64,000 bases of DNA, taken from Mesocentrotus franciscanus. Its lineage: Eukaryota; Echinodermata; Echinoidea; Camarodonta; Strongylocentrotidae. Positions 35,501 to 41,620 of this stretch are shown here, one piece after another (position 1 is the stretch's first letter; the number at the start of each line of letters is the position of its first letter). Position numbers and translations under genes: made by a program. The notes beneath the pieces were generated by a model. It saw only the letters and a program-made list of their open reading frames with translations, searched no databases and was not told where the DNA came from. The stretch covers positions 10,306,158 through 10,370,157 of the forward strand of contig CP137671.1 in assembly GCA_037976565.1 (NCBI GenBank), in the 5' to 3' direction.

Positions 35501-37816
35501 TAATAAGAAACATATCTGAGGGGTAATAAGGTCGATTCACCGAAACAACAAAGTCACTAATATTTGCTTCGAAATCTGATGACCTAAATTGACCGAATTA
35601 AACATCATTTCAATATCTTTCTTCCATTCATGCAGCTGCTGGTTGAAAGTTGGTGGAATTCCATTTTACGCTTCCTTCATCGCTCCATCACTCGCCGTCA
35701 TCCTCTTCAACTTCATCATCTTCTCTCTCGTTACCAACCAACTCTGCTCCCTCCGACGCCGATCCGTCGCTGCCTCCTCTGAGCAATTCGACGTGTCCGC
35801 GCAGCTGCGCGCGTCCCTATCAATCACCGTGCTTCTCGGGCTCACCTGGGGACTGGGCATTTTCATGATAGGGGAGGCCAGCTTGGTTTTCAGCTATCTC
35901 TTCGCCATTTTCAATTCGTTTCAAGGGTTCAGTATTTTTGTGTTTCATTGCCTGCTGAAGGAGGAGGTGCGACTGGGTTGGAGAAAGGTGTTCTGTCCCC
36001 AGTGTCTGACGTTGGAAGAAATGACAAAGTCCAGCTCAGGTAATTTACTTGCGACTTTTTGTTTTACATTCATTGGTTACACTTCAAGTTCAATGTAGGC
36101 GTGATAAAATTATCTCGCCGTTTTGTAGCATGGAATATTCAAAAATTCTCAAAATGAAGTGAGTTGATAATAATAGGCTTTTGTCACTTCTTTCGTGACA
36201 ATTATATGCATTAGGCATGTTCGGGATGTCGACATTTAGTAGTAACTTGTCAAAAAAGTAAATTGGCTTATTTCCGGGTCTCATAAAAATGATATAGTAA
36301 CTAGGCATAGATTATTAACCCGCTGGCTTCATGAATCTTCATTGGAATGATGATTTTATTGTCTGTTTGGCGATATAACGGGAATGATTATTGGCTATTA
36401 ATAATTTAACATTAATATTCTCCTAATTGCGTAGAGTTATGATGCTCTAATCCTCTGACACCGCATGCCTCAAATGCATGATAAAAGTCATAAACAATTT
36501 ATTCCAACTTGTAAGTTTTCTTTTTTTATTCACATTCTCTTCCGATTTAAAACAAATAAACATGATCCTCAGCTTTTTAGGGTTTACGACATGTTAAATT
36601 CTTCAATGGAAATGAGAGCCCTAAAATGTCAGATTAACTAATCTAAAATTGCTAAGCTCAAGAGGAAATAAACAATTTAGCTATCGACATTTTTTTATAG
36701 GTGCGTATGGTCTAATCATAATCAGTTTGGAAATAAAATAAACTCATGATTATTTATATAAATGTCTCTTTGCATCTTTCAGCTCAAAACTTCAGCAGTA
36801 GCAACAAACAGGCCCAGCTTCAGAAGCGAATGACCTTAGAATACCAGATAGAATCCAATGGCCACCATCGTCAGTCACAGTCAACACCCTTTCATCCGGA
36901 CCACGGTAAGATTATACAGTCAAACCTGCTTTAGCGACCACCTGCATAGAAAGTCCACCTATCTATAACACCTATCTATAAAGACCATATTTTGTGTTTC
37001 CCTTGAACATGGTTTCTCATTGAAACCTGCACTACATGGAACTGTACTAAAGGAACCTGTACATAAAGACCATCTGCCTATAGAGACCACTTTTCATGTT
37101 TCCCTTGAGCGGTCTTTATGTACAGGTTTCGCTGTACACAGAATTGAAAGTGTATGAAAGACATTGGGAAATAATAAACGATCAATATTGGGTAAAGTTT
37201 GACCATCATGTGTGGAATTAAGTATCTGACCACCTTTAAGTCAATTACATACCCAACTCGGGTGACCCTTTTTGCTCAATTTATTTATTGAAAGATGATC
37301 GCTAAATGACAAGCTTTTACCCCAAGATGGGCAGAAATTGTCAACAAATTTATGAGAGAGTGAATAGGACTATTATAAACTTATATTGGTGTACAAAATG
37401 AATAAAATAATATGTTTATTTCATGATTACTAAAGTCTCTCGGTGGTGAAATATAATTTTTCAAACAAAGAATATTGAATTCCTCAATCCTCATTATAAG
37501 GGGTGACATTTTTACGTAATTAGAGTTTTTGTTTGTTGGGGGGGGGGAGGTGTCTAGTAGGTGAATGGATTACGAGCTAAAACAAAGCCAAGTGAGGCGA
37601 GTGTGTGGAAGGGCGTTGTATCAGTTTTGTCTTCTCTCTCTTCCTTTTTTGTCTCAATTCGATTGAGGGGGAGGGGTAGGGTATGCCTCATGGTTTCTAC
37701 GCCATGGTTAGTTTTAGCTTAACAATTTTTGTGTGTTGATTCTTATCATTGCAGAAGTACCAAGGTTCAATCCGTTTGCAGCCAACTCTGAGTTCTACCA
37801 AGATTCTACAATCTAA
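6123..37816 (+). CDS. Adhesion GPCR with LRR, Ly6/uPAR, mucin, HRM and GAIN domains (spliced, 22 coding exons)
   Basis: Cell-surface receptor of the adhesion GPCR family, reconstructed as 1954 aa. Coding exons: 6123-6352, 7157-7228, 7928-8005, 13690-13767, 17882-17953, 19381-19544, 20653-20735, 22633-22822, 23301-23417, 24337-27079, 27400-27503, 27991-28222, 29207-29369, 30078-30224, 30888-31067, 31540-31585, 32086-32189, 32604-32731, 34835-35179, 35636-36039, 36783-36905, 37755-37816. Every junction is GT/AG, phases agree, and the total of 5865 nt divides by three. Approximate residues: signal peptide 1-24, LRR block 26-231, Ly6/uPAR 232-320, mucin 323-1228, HRM 1230-1300, GAIN 1311-1601, 7TM 1612-1870, tail to 1954. 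Known for the family: GAIN self-cleaves at the GPS and the freed Stachel segment activates the 7TM. The 7TM resembles the ADGRG group (WMALEAWHMY in TM3), whereas LRR plus HRM recalls ADGRA. The start is the first ATG after an in-frame TAG at 6063-6065. The ligand is unknown. Confidence 0.88.
6446..6639. mobile_element. MITE family B, copy 1
   Basis: A 194-bp element with terminal inverted repeats TAAAGCCTGTCTGCACTA and TAGTGCAGACAGGCTTTA. The interior includes TAGCTACTTGCGCCCTCTAT. It lies 94 bp after aGPCR exon 1. Confidence 0.87.
7157..7228 (+). CDS. aGPCR exon 2: leucine-rich repeat
   Basis: A 72-nt exon encoding one 24-residue LRR unit (SLNENSITALSS...LEGLSSLETL), with the phase 2-in, phase 2-out junctions typical of LRR units that each occupy one exon. 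Acceptor ATCCAG, donor CT|GTGAGT. Confidence 0.85.
7765..7845 (-). repeat. tRNA-like fragment
   Basis: The reverse complement has a box B (CAGGTTCGAGTCCCGATG) followed by T7, and a weak box A (TTAGCTTGCTCTCATGG). The ends do not pair as an acceptor stem, so it is a SINE head or tRNA pseudogene rather than a working tRNA. Confidence 0.5.
7928..8005 (+). CDS. aGPCR exon 3: leucine-rich repeat
   Basis: A 78-nt exon giving a 26-residue LRR (LQIQNNGLRSDLIEDGAF, NLPNLKTL). Acceptor TTTCAG and donor TT|GTAAGT, phase 2 on both sides, so the unit is symmetric and could be skipped or duplicated without a frameshift. Confidence 0.85.
8501..8815. repeat. Interrupted (GA)n tracts
   Basis: Three GA-rich runs (about 8509-8556, 8617-8648, 8773-8809) joined by purine-rich sequence. 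Confidence 0.93.
8945..9300. repeat. Diverged minisatellite
   Basis: Units of very roughly 60-120 bp share GAGAGATGGA, GGGTACACC and GTAACCA.GATTT, with much divergence and variable spacing. Confidence 0.65.
10976..11611. mobile_element. Giant foldback element
   Basis: Two arms of about 232 bp (10976-11208 and 11379-11611) are near-perfect reverse complements. The outer end is TTTAAAGGTCGGGTGAAATC and the inner end is near TAACAAGAGACA. They enclose a spacer of about 170 bp. Arm divergence is low (scattered substitutions and an indel), so the element is fairly young or maintained by gene conversion. Confidence 0.88.
11836..12090 (-). mobile_element. tRNA-derived SINE, variant head
   Basis: The reverse complement opens GGTGTCGTGGTAGAGTGGTT and has a good box B (GGGTTCGAATCCTAGCCC). 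Body related to the other copies (CATATCGGGTACCATTTTAC), tail (ATT)n. Confidence 0.83.
13690..13767 (+). CDS. aGPCR exon 4: leucine-rich repeat
   Basis: A 78-nt LRR exon (LDLSNNRIALSS, LLPLTGLLTL) after a 5.7-kb intron. The phases are symmetric (2-2), and the consensus LDLSNNRI is the clearest LRR match in the gene. Confidence 0.88.
13820..14123. mobile_element. Foldback MITE family C, copy 1
   Basis: Long imperfect palindrome whose arms include CGTAATGTAA, ATAAATCTTTGTTAAGTGCC and the inverse GGCACTTAACGAAGACTTAT. Homologous to 40992-41294. Confidence 0.8.
14138..14324. mobile_element. MITE family D, copy 1
   Basis: Ends AACACGATCGCAAAGGCTTT and TTTTGCGATCGTGTTT are inverted. It is directly beside family C copy 1. 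Confidence 0.8.
14904..15154. repeat. Two-copy 133-bp tandem duplication
   Basis: AGTGCTATAAAATGCCCAT and ACATCGACTCTCACGGAAGA occur at about 14922 and 14951, and again at about 15055 and 15087. Confidence 0.85.
15441..16103. mobile_element. Element E: inverted-repeat transposon with ACCGAC minisatellite
   Basis: Bounded by TAATACCTCAGTCACACCG and the inverse GTGTGACTGAGGTATTA. The interior has many copies of a short ACCAGACCGAC-type unit that run in one orientation on the left (15484-15590) and in the opposite on the right (15695-15960), forming a very long potential hairpin. Confidence 0.8.
17882..17953 (+). CDS. aGPCR exon 5: leucine-rich repeat
   Basis: A 72-nt LRR exon (LTLTNNNINTIDSSAVEIF, RLDTL) after a 4.1-kb intron. 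Phase 2-2, acceptor TTTCAG, donor CT|GTAAGT. Confidence 0.85.
19381..19544 (+). CDS. aGPCR exon 6: LRRCT cap
   Basis: Encodes an LRR C-terminal cap: CDCDLSWFRNWL, then ATCSSPLQYQ and a final GFCPP, the usual four-cysteine LRRCT pattern. It ends phase 1 (CCA A|GTAAGA). The 3' end of this exon and its donor appear again, decayed, in the following intron. Confidence 0.87.
19510..20180 (+). repeat. Decayed tandem copies of the exon 6 / intron 6 boundary
   Basis: The sequence GAAATCA..GCTGGATTCTGTC..CAAGTAAGA with the following GTGGCGTATCCAGGGGGCTT reappears as GAAATCA..GCTAGATTCTGTC..CAAGTAAGA (19635-19673) and GTGGCGTATCCATCC (19990). A weaker third copy follows at 20065-20180. A SINE splits the second copy. 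Confidence 0.7.
19674..19972 (+). mobile_element. tRNA-derived SINE, full length
   Basis: tRNA-like head (box A-like GTGGCGTAGTGGATAAGTC, box B-like GGTTCGCGGTTCGTGTCCC), body with CTTTGGCAAGACATTAATCT, and an (ATT)n tail. Inserted in a decayed duplicate of the exon 6/intron 6 boundary. Confidence 0.88.
20653..20735 (+). CDS. aGPCR exon 7: first half of Ly6/uPAR domain
   Basis: Encodes VCFLCNGGSDAEC, then QTCSSSQ. The spacing C-x2-C-x7-C-x8-C is that of the first finger of Ly6/uPAR three-finger domains. It enters in phase 1 and ends in phase 0 at CAG|GTAAGC, matching exon 8. Confidence 0.82.
21196..21358. mobile_element. Inverted-repeat element F
   Basis: Left end GGGGGGGGCATTTCATCAA and right end TTTCATGAAACGCCCCCC are inverted. 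The interior has internal complementarity (GTCGGTGA and TCACCGAC). Confidence 0.7.
21713..21972 (-). mobile_element. tRNA-derived SINE
   Basis: Minus-strand copy. The reverse complement opens GGTGTTGTGGTCTAGTGGAT and includes the GGTTCAAGTCCCGCCGCGGC box B region. Confidence 0.87.
22633..22822 (+). CDS. aGPCR exon 8: second half of Ly6/uPAR domain
   Basis: Starts GACFNEIR and ends with the family signature CCLGDLCN. Together with exon 7 it holds the ten canonical LU cysteines plus two extra ones (QC and TC before the CC pair). LU domains in CD59, uPAR and TGF-beta receptors bind proteins. The splitting of the domain by an intron is also usual for the family. Phase 0 in, phase 1 out. Confidence 0.83.
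23158..23263. mobile_element. Element E fragment
   Basis: Starts CTCAGTCACACCCACGAGAC and continues with GACCGACA-type units. It ends 38 bp before aGPCR exon 9. Confidence 0.75.
23301..23417 (+). CDS. aGPCR exon 9: linker entering the mucin stalk
   Basis: Encodes DDYTLPGFPRDPSL and then Thr-rich sequence (ATTVSATTESI). Phase 1 on both sides, so the exon is symmetric. Acceptor TTCACCAG, donor A|GTAAGC. Confidence 0.75.
   Translation: MITLFPDSHAIRVWQLRLRLHSKLIRQKRLQYPPLPKV
24337..27079 (+). CDS. aGPCR exon 10: mucin-like Thr/Ser stalk and start of HRM domain
   Basis: A single 2743-nt exon encoding about 914 residues that are overwhelmingly Thr, Ser and Pro, so a heavily O-glycosylated rod is expected. 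Its first third contains five 141-bp (47-aa) tandem repeats. The last 46 residues (from YCPEETTSD, through ITWLRTPG and VECPYG to ATRF) begin the HRM domain, whose third Cys codon is split by the donor TG|GTGAGT. The acceptor is TAATATAG at 24336, which keeps the phase of exon 9. Codon usage favours ACA and TCA, and the antisense strand is also open over much of its 5' part. Confidence 0.85.
24566..25270 (+). repeat. Five coding tandem repeats of 141 bp (47 aa) in the mucin stalk
   Basis: The word GTTGCAAACAACA begins at 24566, 24707, 24848, 24989 and 25130, giving an exact 141-bp period. Units read LQTTPFPGTSISNTLTPLVT, followed by RVSPTT and a TSEQTQTPSFSTTPV stretch. The units are nearly identical, with a few substitutions, so they were amplified or homogenised recently. 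No unit has a frame change. Confidence 0.95.
27400..27503 (+). CDS. aGPCR exon 11: second half of HRM domain
   Basis: Completes Cys from TG|T and encodes RMKRADVTWDDPNTSSCA, the W-x-x-PN-S-x-C ending typical of hormone-receptor domains, then a helical linker (QVLQRLSEVPITA) into GAIN. Phase 2 in, phase 1 out. Confidence 0.82.
27991..28222 (+). CDS. aGPCR exon 12: GAIN subdomain A
   Basis: Encodes an amphipathic helical stretch (VNLAVDVLENLARSI and AVDAINNLAGSMMDTL) typical of the GAIN A helices. The donor TCCAG|GTAATA is phase 2 and is followed at once by stop codons and an (ATT/ATC)n array. Confidence 0.8.
28316..28870. repeat. (ATT/ATC)n array and three-copy repeat of about 138 bp
   Basis: Begins as triplet repeats (28330-28512). 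The words GGATCACCTAGTGCCTGGAT then recur at 28583, 28722 and 28858 in units that each contain ATT and ATC tracts. Confidence 0.92.
29207..29369 (+). CDS. aGPCR exon 13: GAIN domain
   Basis: Encodes VLHLIDEFALHVDFEG and DVVVVKINTEMINGLSFRS, a helix followed by the first strands of the GAIN domain. Phase 2 in (AG|G = Arg), phase 0 out at AAG|GTAAAC. Confidence 0.8.
30078..30224 (+). CDS. aGPCR exon 14: GAIN domain
   Basis: A 147-nt, phase 0-0 exon: SLELPGSLFEAHRGEIDRVQ, FVIYKDVIFFE. The pattern of an I/LP residue followed by a beta-rich segment matches GAIN subdomain B. Confidence 0.82.
30888..31067 (+). CDS. aGPCR exon 15: GAIN subdomain B
   Basis: A 180-nt, phase 0-0 exon encoding VLNSLVISASLGDLKISGL and the DPVKTSFIH segment that in adhesion GPCRs precedes the GPS (usually a 'PV.i.l.H' motif). 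Acceptor ATGGCAG, donor GAG|GTAAAG. Confidence 0.85.
31540..31585 (+). CDS. aGPCR exon 16: first half of GPS motif
   Basis: A micro-exon of 46 nt encoding NPSCVFWDFAAA, the start of the GPS (C-x-F/Y-W-D). Too short for a standard ORF scan, but the flanking TTCACAG and G|GTAAGT sites and the phases (0 in, 1 out) fix it. Confidence 0.87.
32086..32189 (+). CDS. aGPCR exon 17: GPS cleavage site and Stachel
   Basis: Encodes GAWSTEGC, QCECDHLTNFAILM. This is a complete GPS: two Cys-Trp pairs and the HL|T autoproteolysis tripeptide (Leu1594|Thr1595). The new N-terminus TNFAILMDIYG is a typical Stachel tethered agonist, so the receptor should be cleaved and self-activating. Confidence 0.92.
32416..32563. 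repeat. (CT)n microsatellite upstream of exon 18
   Basis: About 148 bp of CT with a few GT interruptions, ending 40 bp before the acceptor of aGPCR exon 18. Confidence 0.95.
32604..32731 (+). CDS. aGPCR exon 18: transmembrane helix 1
   Basis: Encodes the end of the Stachel (DIYG), then ALSIITFAGCTLSILGLIIT and TFFSYIMIR, a standard secretin/adhesion-type TM1. It is preceded by a (CT)n microsatellite of about 150 bp that ends 40 bp before the acceptor. Phase 0 in, phase 2 out. Confidence 0.9.
32771..33180. repeat. Dispersed repeat J, copy without insertion
   Basis: Begins GGGGAGTCCACCCTGATATT, continues TTTAATAGAAGTAGAAAAAT and has ACTCTGTGACGTA with an inverted partner near 33150. Shares these words with 58285-59110, which carries the THAP relic between them. 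Confidence 0.65.
33641..33808. mobile_element. MITE family G, copy 1
   Basis: Ends GGGCCCTGTTTCATAAAACT and AGTTTTATGAAACAGG are inverted. The interior has CTCAGCCAATCAAATGC, shared with 50966-51120. Confidence 0.8.
34641..34801. mobile_element. MITE family D, copy 2, next to the exon 19 acceptor
   Basis: Ends AACACGATGGCAAAGACCTT and GTCGTTGCGATCGTGTTT. It stops only 33 bp before aGPCR exon 19, so the branch-point region of that intron lies at its edge. Confidence 0.8.
34835..35179 (+). CDS. aGPCR exon 19: TM2-TM4
   Basis: Encodes LRSDRRTRVLLNLVVALTF (ICL1 and TM2), VACKLLGALLHYGLL with the conserved TM3 cysteine, AWMALEAWHMYLALVKVF, and TM4 (LIGWGLPAVIVGIVIGVDL). The WMALEA.HMYLALVKVF segment is closest to ADGRG-type receptors in my memory of the family. 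The exon is strikingly GC-rich, with nearly every third codon position G or C, unlike the AT-rich exons upstream. Confidence 0.92.
35636..36039 (+). CDS. aGPCR exon 20: ECL2 to TM7
   Basis: Starts at FCWL, the conserved ECL2 cysteine that pairs with TM3, then TM5 (FYASFIAPSLAVILFNFIIF), ICL3 with basic residues (LRRRS), TM6 (ASLSITVLLGLTWGLGIF) and TM7 (YLFAIFNSFQGFSIFVFHC). The LTWG and FNSFQG motifs are adhesion-family hallmarks. Phase 2 in, phase 1 out. Confidence 0.93.
36783..36905 (+). CDS. aGPCR exon 21: cytoplasmic tail
   Basis: Encodes a polar, Gln/Ser/His-rich tail (NFSSSNKQAQLQKRM, HHRQSQSTPFHPDH). Symmetric phase 1-1, so it could be alternatively skipped. A transposon-like inverted repeat starts 9 bp past the donor. 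Confidence 0.75.
36915..37138. mobile_element. Inverted-repeat element I
   Basis: Left end TACAGTCAAACCTGCTTTAG and right end TGTACAGGTTTCGCTGTA are inverted, with internal AAAGACCA units. It starts 9 bp after the donor of aGPCR exon 21. A related half copy is at 50500-50578. Confidence 0.7.
37755..37816 (+). CDS. aGPCR exon 22: C-terminus with PDZ-type motif
   Basis: Encodes EVPRFNPFAANSEFYQDSTI and stops at TAA. The last residues S-T-I fit the class I PDZ ligand S/T-x-hydrophobic. ADGRA receptors also end in a PDZ ligand, so scaffolding at junctions or synapse-like sites is plausible. Confidence 0.78.
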
Positions 37817-38039
37817 GATGAGAATTAATACTCTAAAAATACTATGCCAAAATGCCATAAAATCAACCAAGATAGAGAATGCTTAATTTGTGTTAGTACT
37901 ATTGCAATACTACTACTTCTACTACTACTCTACTACTACGACAACGACAATTATTACTACTACTACTACTATTACTGAGTTACAGTACACCACCAACTGC
38001 TGTATTGTATCTCTTACTACTACTAATACTACTACTTAA

Positions 38040-38259
<220 letters not shown>

Positions 38260-39649
38260 ATGTTAATACTACTCAAAATGGTACTTTTCCACCAAAGACT
38301 TTAAAAAAATGATTTAATTCTATATGATATATAATTAAGTATAAATGAGTACCTATAATTTCTAACCGTAAAAGTATTTCAATTGTTTCATGCATTTTTT
38401 GTCCGCCACCTTGTTTCGAATTTTGTGTAGTACCCCCGAGGTGACTTCATGTACGCAATGAAGCGTGAATTATGTGTCGGTCAAATATTTGAATTTATTT
38501 ATAAAACGAAGCCTCATTTTATAAAACGAAGTTGAATTTTTACCTGTCGCTCCATAGTCATTATTCTGCATGGCATGATGATTATTATTGGAAAAAAAGA
38601 ATTGTGATTGAATAGAGAACAGGATATGCAGTTATTTTTTGTTTGTTTGTGTTTGGGTTTAATGTTGTTGTTGTTGTTGTTGCTGTTGTGTGTCATTGTT
38701 TCCAAAGACTGTGACCCGCCGAATATTCTGCAATTTATGTATGTTTTATATCGTATTACTTTGCAAATGTATTATTCGTGTTCCTGCAACCTAGTCCTCC
38801 TGTGCAAAGAGAATGGGGTGTTTACATTGACTTTAAGTGAGGCTAAGATATCATTTGGGAACTTCTGGACATTTTCAGATATATGCCTTTGGTGTGTAAG
38901 GATCGAGTAAAACCGAGTTGTTATATCCATGTTTGATTTAGGCAAGAGTCGGGATATAGTATTATGATTTTCTACAGGTGCTTATTACCTCTTTCACACT
39001 ACATTATTTCGCTTTTATGCAAGTTACGAGTTAAGAGATATTTCAGGACCTATTTGCGTAATAAGTACAGAAAGAAATAAAACGGATTAATGGATGTGGT
39101 ATGATCAAATGTTATTCACCAAACTTTTAATTATTACATGTATCAGGATTTGGCTGTAACCCAAGTATTGAAGGCATTTTCATTGTTGCGTATATATTTA
39201 TATTATTCTGACTTTAGTCGTTAAAGTTTCGTGCAATATTCCCTAATTTCTAATTAATGTTTACGTGAAGTTAACGAAAAAAAGTCTTGTTTTAATCAAT
39301 CAAATCTTTCGAAATTTTCCTTTGTGATTATATGAACAAAAAGTGTAATGACGTCATGTTTTTAATGTTCATTAAAACTTATAAATATTGGTGCATAAAA
39401 GCCGTATACACCTACATCATGAGAGTTCTTATATATGACAGTAAAATGCCTGCTGTATGGTTTCGAGTATGTGTGTACAATCGCTAAACCGCTGTACAAC
39501 ATGTTATTTGGATTTTGCTATTTTGATAATTCGCTGTAAATTACGGCTGAATAATTATACACTTGTTTTTTTTCCGACGTATCATTTGGGCATTTGTCAG
39601 AACATGTATTTGGCAACCTTTCTGCTTTGTTGACAAAGTGAATTTATTA

Positions 39650-39655
39650 AATAAA
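39650..39655 (+). promoter_or_regulatory. Candidate polyadenylation signal for the aGPCR gene
   Basis: AATAAA within an AT-rich stretch about 1.8 kb after the stop. If used, the 3' UTR would contain the long (CTA)n array. Other AT-rich variants occur nearby, so the choice is tentative. Confidence 0.3.
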
Positions 39656-39788
39656 TACAATGTAATAATTTATTCTAGCGTCATTGTGTGTTTTCTCTGT
39701 TAATGTTCTAAAATTGAAACTGAGTTTAGGTATGATATAAAACAGTCGAAAGGTTCTCATGACAAACAGTATATAAGAAACACATTTG

Positions 39789-39794
39789 TTTATT
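39789..39794 (-). promoter_or_regulatory. Candidate polyadenylation signal for the XPNPEP-like gene
   Basis: TTTATT on the + strand, AATAAA on the transcript strand, 1.6 kb beyond the stop and about 135 bp from the convergent signal of the aGPCR gene. Other AT-rich candidates exist between 39800 and 41400. Confidence 0.25.
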
Positions 39795-40044
39795 AATCAC
39801 ATGCGACAGTAGACAAATATTAATTCAGAAATCCTATCAACACAATATGTATATATAATTTTTACCAATCAAAATGATTAAAGTTCTAAGAATTTTCTTT
39901 CCTCTATCTCTATCCTATCATTTCGAATGTACTCCATGCAAATAAATCCTACTTTAAAGGAAAAAAAGAAAACTTTAAGCAAGGCACTTAATTACTTAGC
40001 TACATAAAGCATGCAAGCATATGTAAGGTGCATAGGCGATACAA

Positions 40045-40395
40045 TTATTACTTCATGTTGAAAGTGTTTTACATACAAATTATATTAGTAGTACATCTAT
40101 TGCCCTGAACTAACGAACAAAATTCACACAGGGTTCCAAACTAATCTTAAAACACACACTGAAAGAAATATGTAGCTCAGTGGTTTCAAAAGAGAAATTC
40201 ATTTTTAAGCTAAAGATAATAAAAAGTTATTACTTCAGGTTGAAAGTGTTATAAATACAAATTCTATTAGTAATATATCTATTGTCCTAAACTAACGTAA
40301 TTCACACGAGTTTCATTTTTTTTTAAAACATTCACAGAAAGAATTAAGTAGCTCAGAGAAAGAGAAATTAGTTTTTAAAGCCTAGATAAAGATAA
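40045..40395. repeat. Two-copy tandem duplication of about 178 bp
   Basis: Words TTATTACTTCA, GTTGAAAGTGTT, ATTAGTA and TCTATTG recur in order in 40045-40222 and 40223-40395, with moderate divergence. It lies in the probable 3' region of the XPNPEP-like gene. Confidence 0.75.
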
Positions 40396-40991
40396 CTCAG
40401 TAATCAATAGAATATTATACGAAACATGAATAGTCTATTTCAAAGAATATTGCTGATAGGTGTTTTTTATTTACAGAATATTGTAGCGAAAGCAAAGAAA
40501 AGAAGGAATATTACTAAAGGTTTATAGTTATTTAAAATAAAAGAATCCAGTCCAAATAATTATAGGTAACAGTTTTAGGCTTCGATAGACTTTCATTAAT
40601 CACTTAATATGTAGAGTGAATATCGAACAGAACCTTTTAATATAATCGATTGATTTAGGGCTAAAGTTACAGCTAGTATATGCACCACATTTACTTAAAT
40701 ATGAATATTCATGAAATTGCACAAATTGCCTTTCACAATAACCTTACATAGGACATACAATGTATACCATGGAAATGGGAGGGTTAATTTGGATATATAA
40801 CTCATTGCTGCAAAAAATTGTGGTACAATTTGAATAACATGAAATACGTTATTTCTATTTGGATCGAATTGGACTGGTTATGTAACTTACAAGCAATCGA
40901 CTTAGATTTCTCAATAGAAGTTACACCTGCGAATTTCGTCATGTACGAACCTATACATTTATACAGCAAACTTCAAAATCAATAATGCAAA

Positions 40992-41294
40992 AAGGCCATT
41001 GTCGTAATGTAACCAAAGTTAATGCGTACATCTTCATGGAGTGCCTCAATACAAATTGTGTAATCTACCTGTTGCAAATAATTGTATTTCAATAGTCAGA
41101 ATAAGATTGCATATATTAATCGTTGTTAGGTAGGACAAACATTAGGGCTTGCCCTACCTAACGACACGTAATATATGCAATTTGCATTCTGACTATTAAA
41201 ATACAATTATTCTTAACAGGTGAATGAATTGATTCGTAAATAGGCACTTAACAAAGATTTATGCTTTAAATTTAGTTACATTACGACAATGGCC
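40992..41294. mobile_element. Foldback MITE family C, copy 2
   Basis: Palindromic element with ends AGGCCATTGTCGTAATGTAA and TTACATTACGACAATGGCCT. It lies in the 3' region of the XPNPEP-like gene, 120 bp beyond the stop, so it may be part of that 3' UTR. Confidence 0.85.
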
Positions 41295-41413
41295 TATTGC
41301 CTTCACAGACTCGATATGGCGCCCCGTTTGCGACAGACATTACAACTACATCTTTCCCTCATTCGACACGATTTTGAAATTAATACATACAAAAAGGTAT
41401 TGTAAAACAAATT

Positions 41414-41620
41414 CTACTTTGAAAAGAAATGTGATACAATCAAGCATAGAGAAATCAAGATGGCGGTCGTTGTCATAGAGATGGATGACGCTCCACCGAT
41501 GTACTTAAAGCTGTATCTCTGGAATCTTGTCCTGGAAAGCATCCATTCACGAGCATTACCAGACAGTTTTCCGTCCAACTCATCTCGAATTCGTTGGTTG
41601 TAGTTGTTATACCATTCAAG
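41414..41620 (-). CDS. XPNPEP-like exon 22: C-terminal helices and GPI-type tail
   Basis: Encodes [15 protein letters not shown] and AREWMLSRT (family: wln.Yh...r..v.p.l......WL...t), then [20 protein letters not shown] and VSHFFSK before TAG at 41416-41414. Small residues followed by a hydrophobic end are what a GPI signal needs, and human XPNPEP2 is GPI-anchored. A short C-terminal membrane anchor is the alternative. Confidence 0.82.
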   Translation of the reverse strand, partial: LEWYNNYNQRIRDELDGKLSGNAREWMLSRTRFQRYSFKYIGGASSISMTTTAILISLCLIVSHFFSK

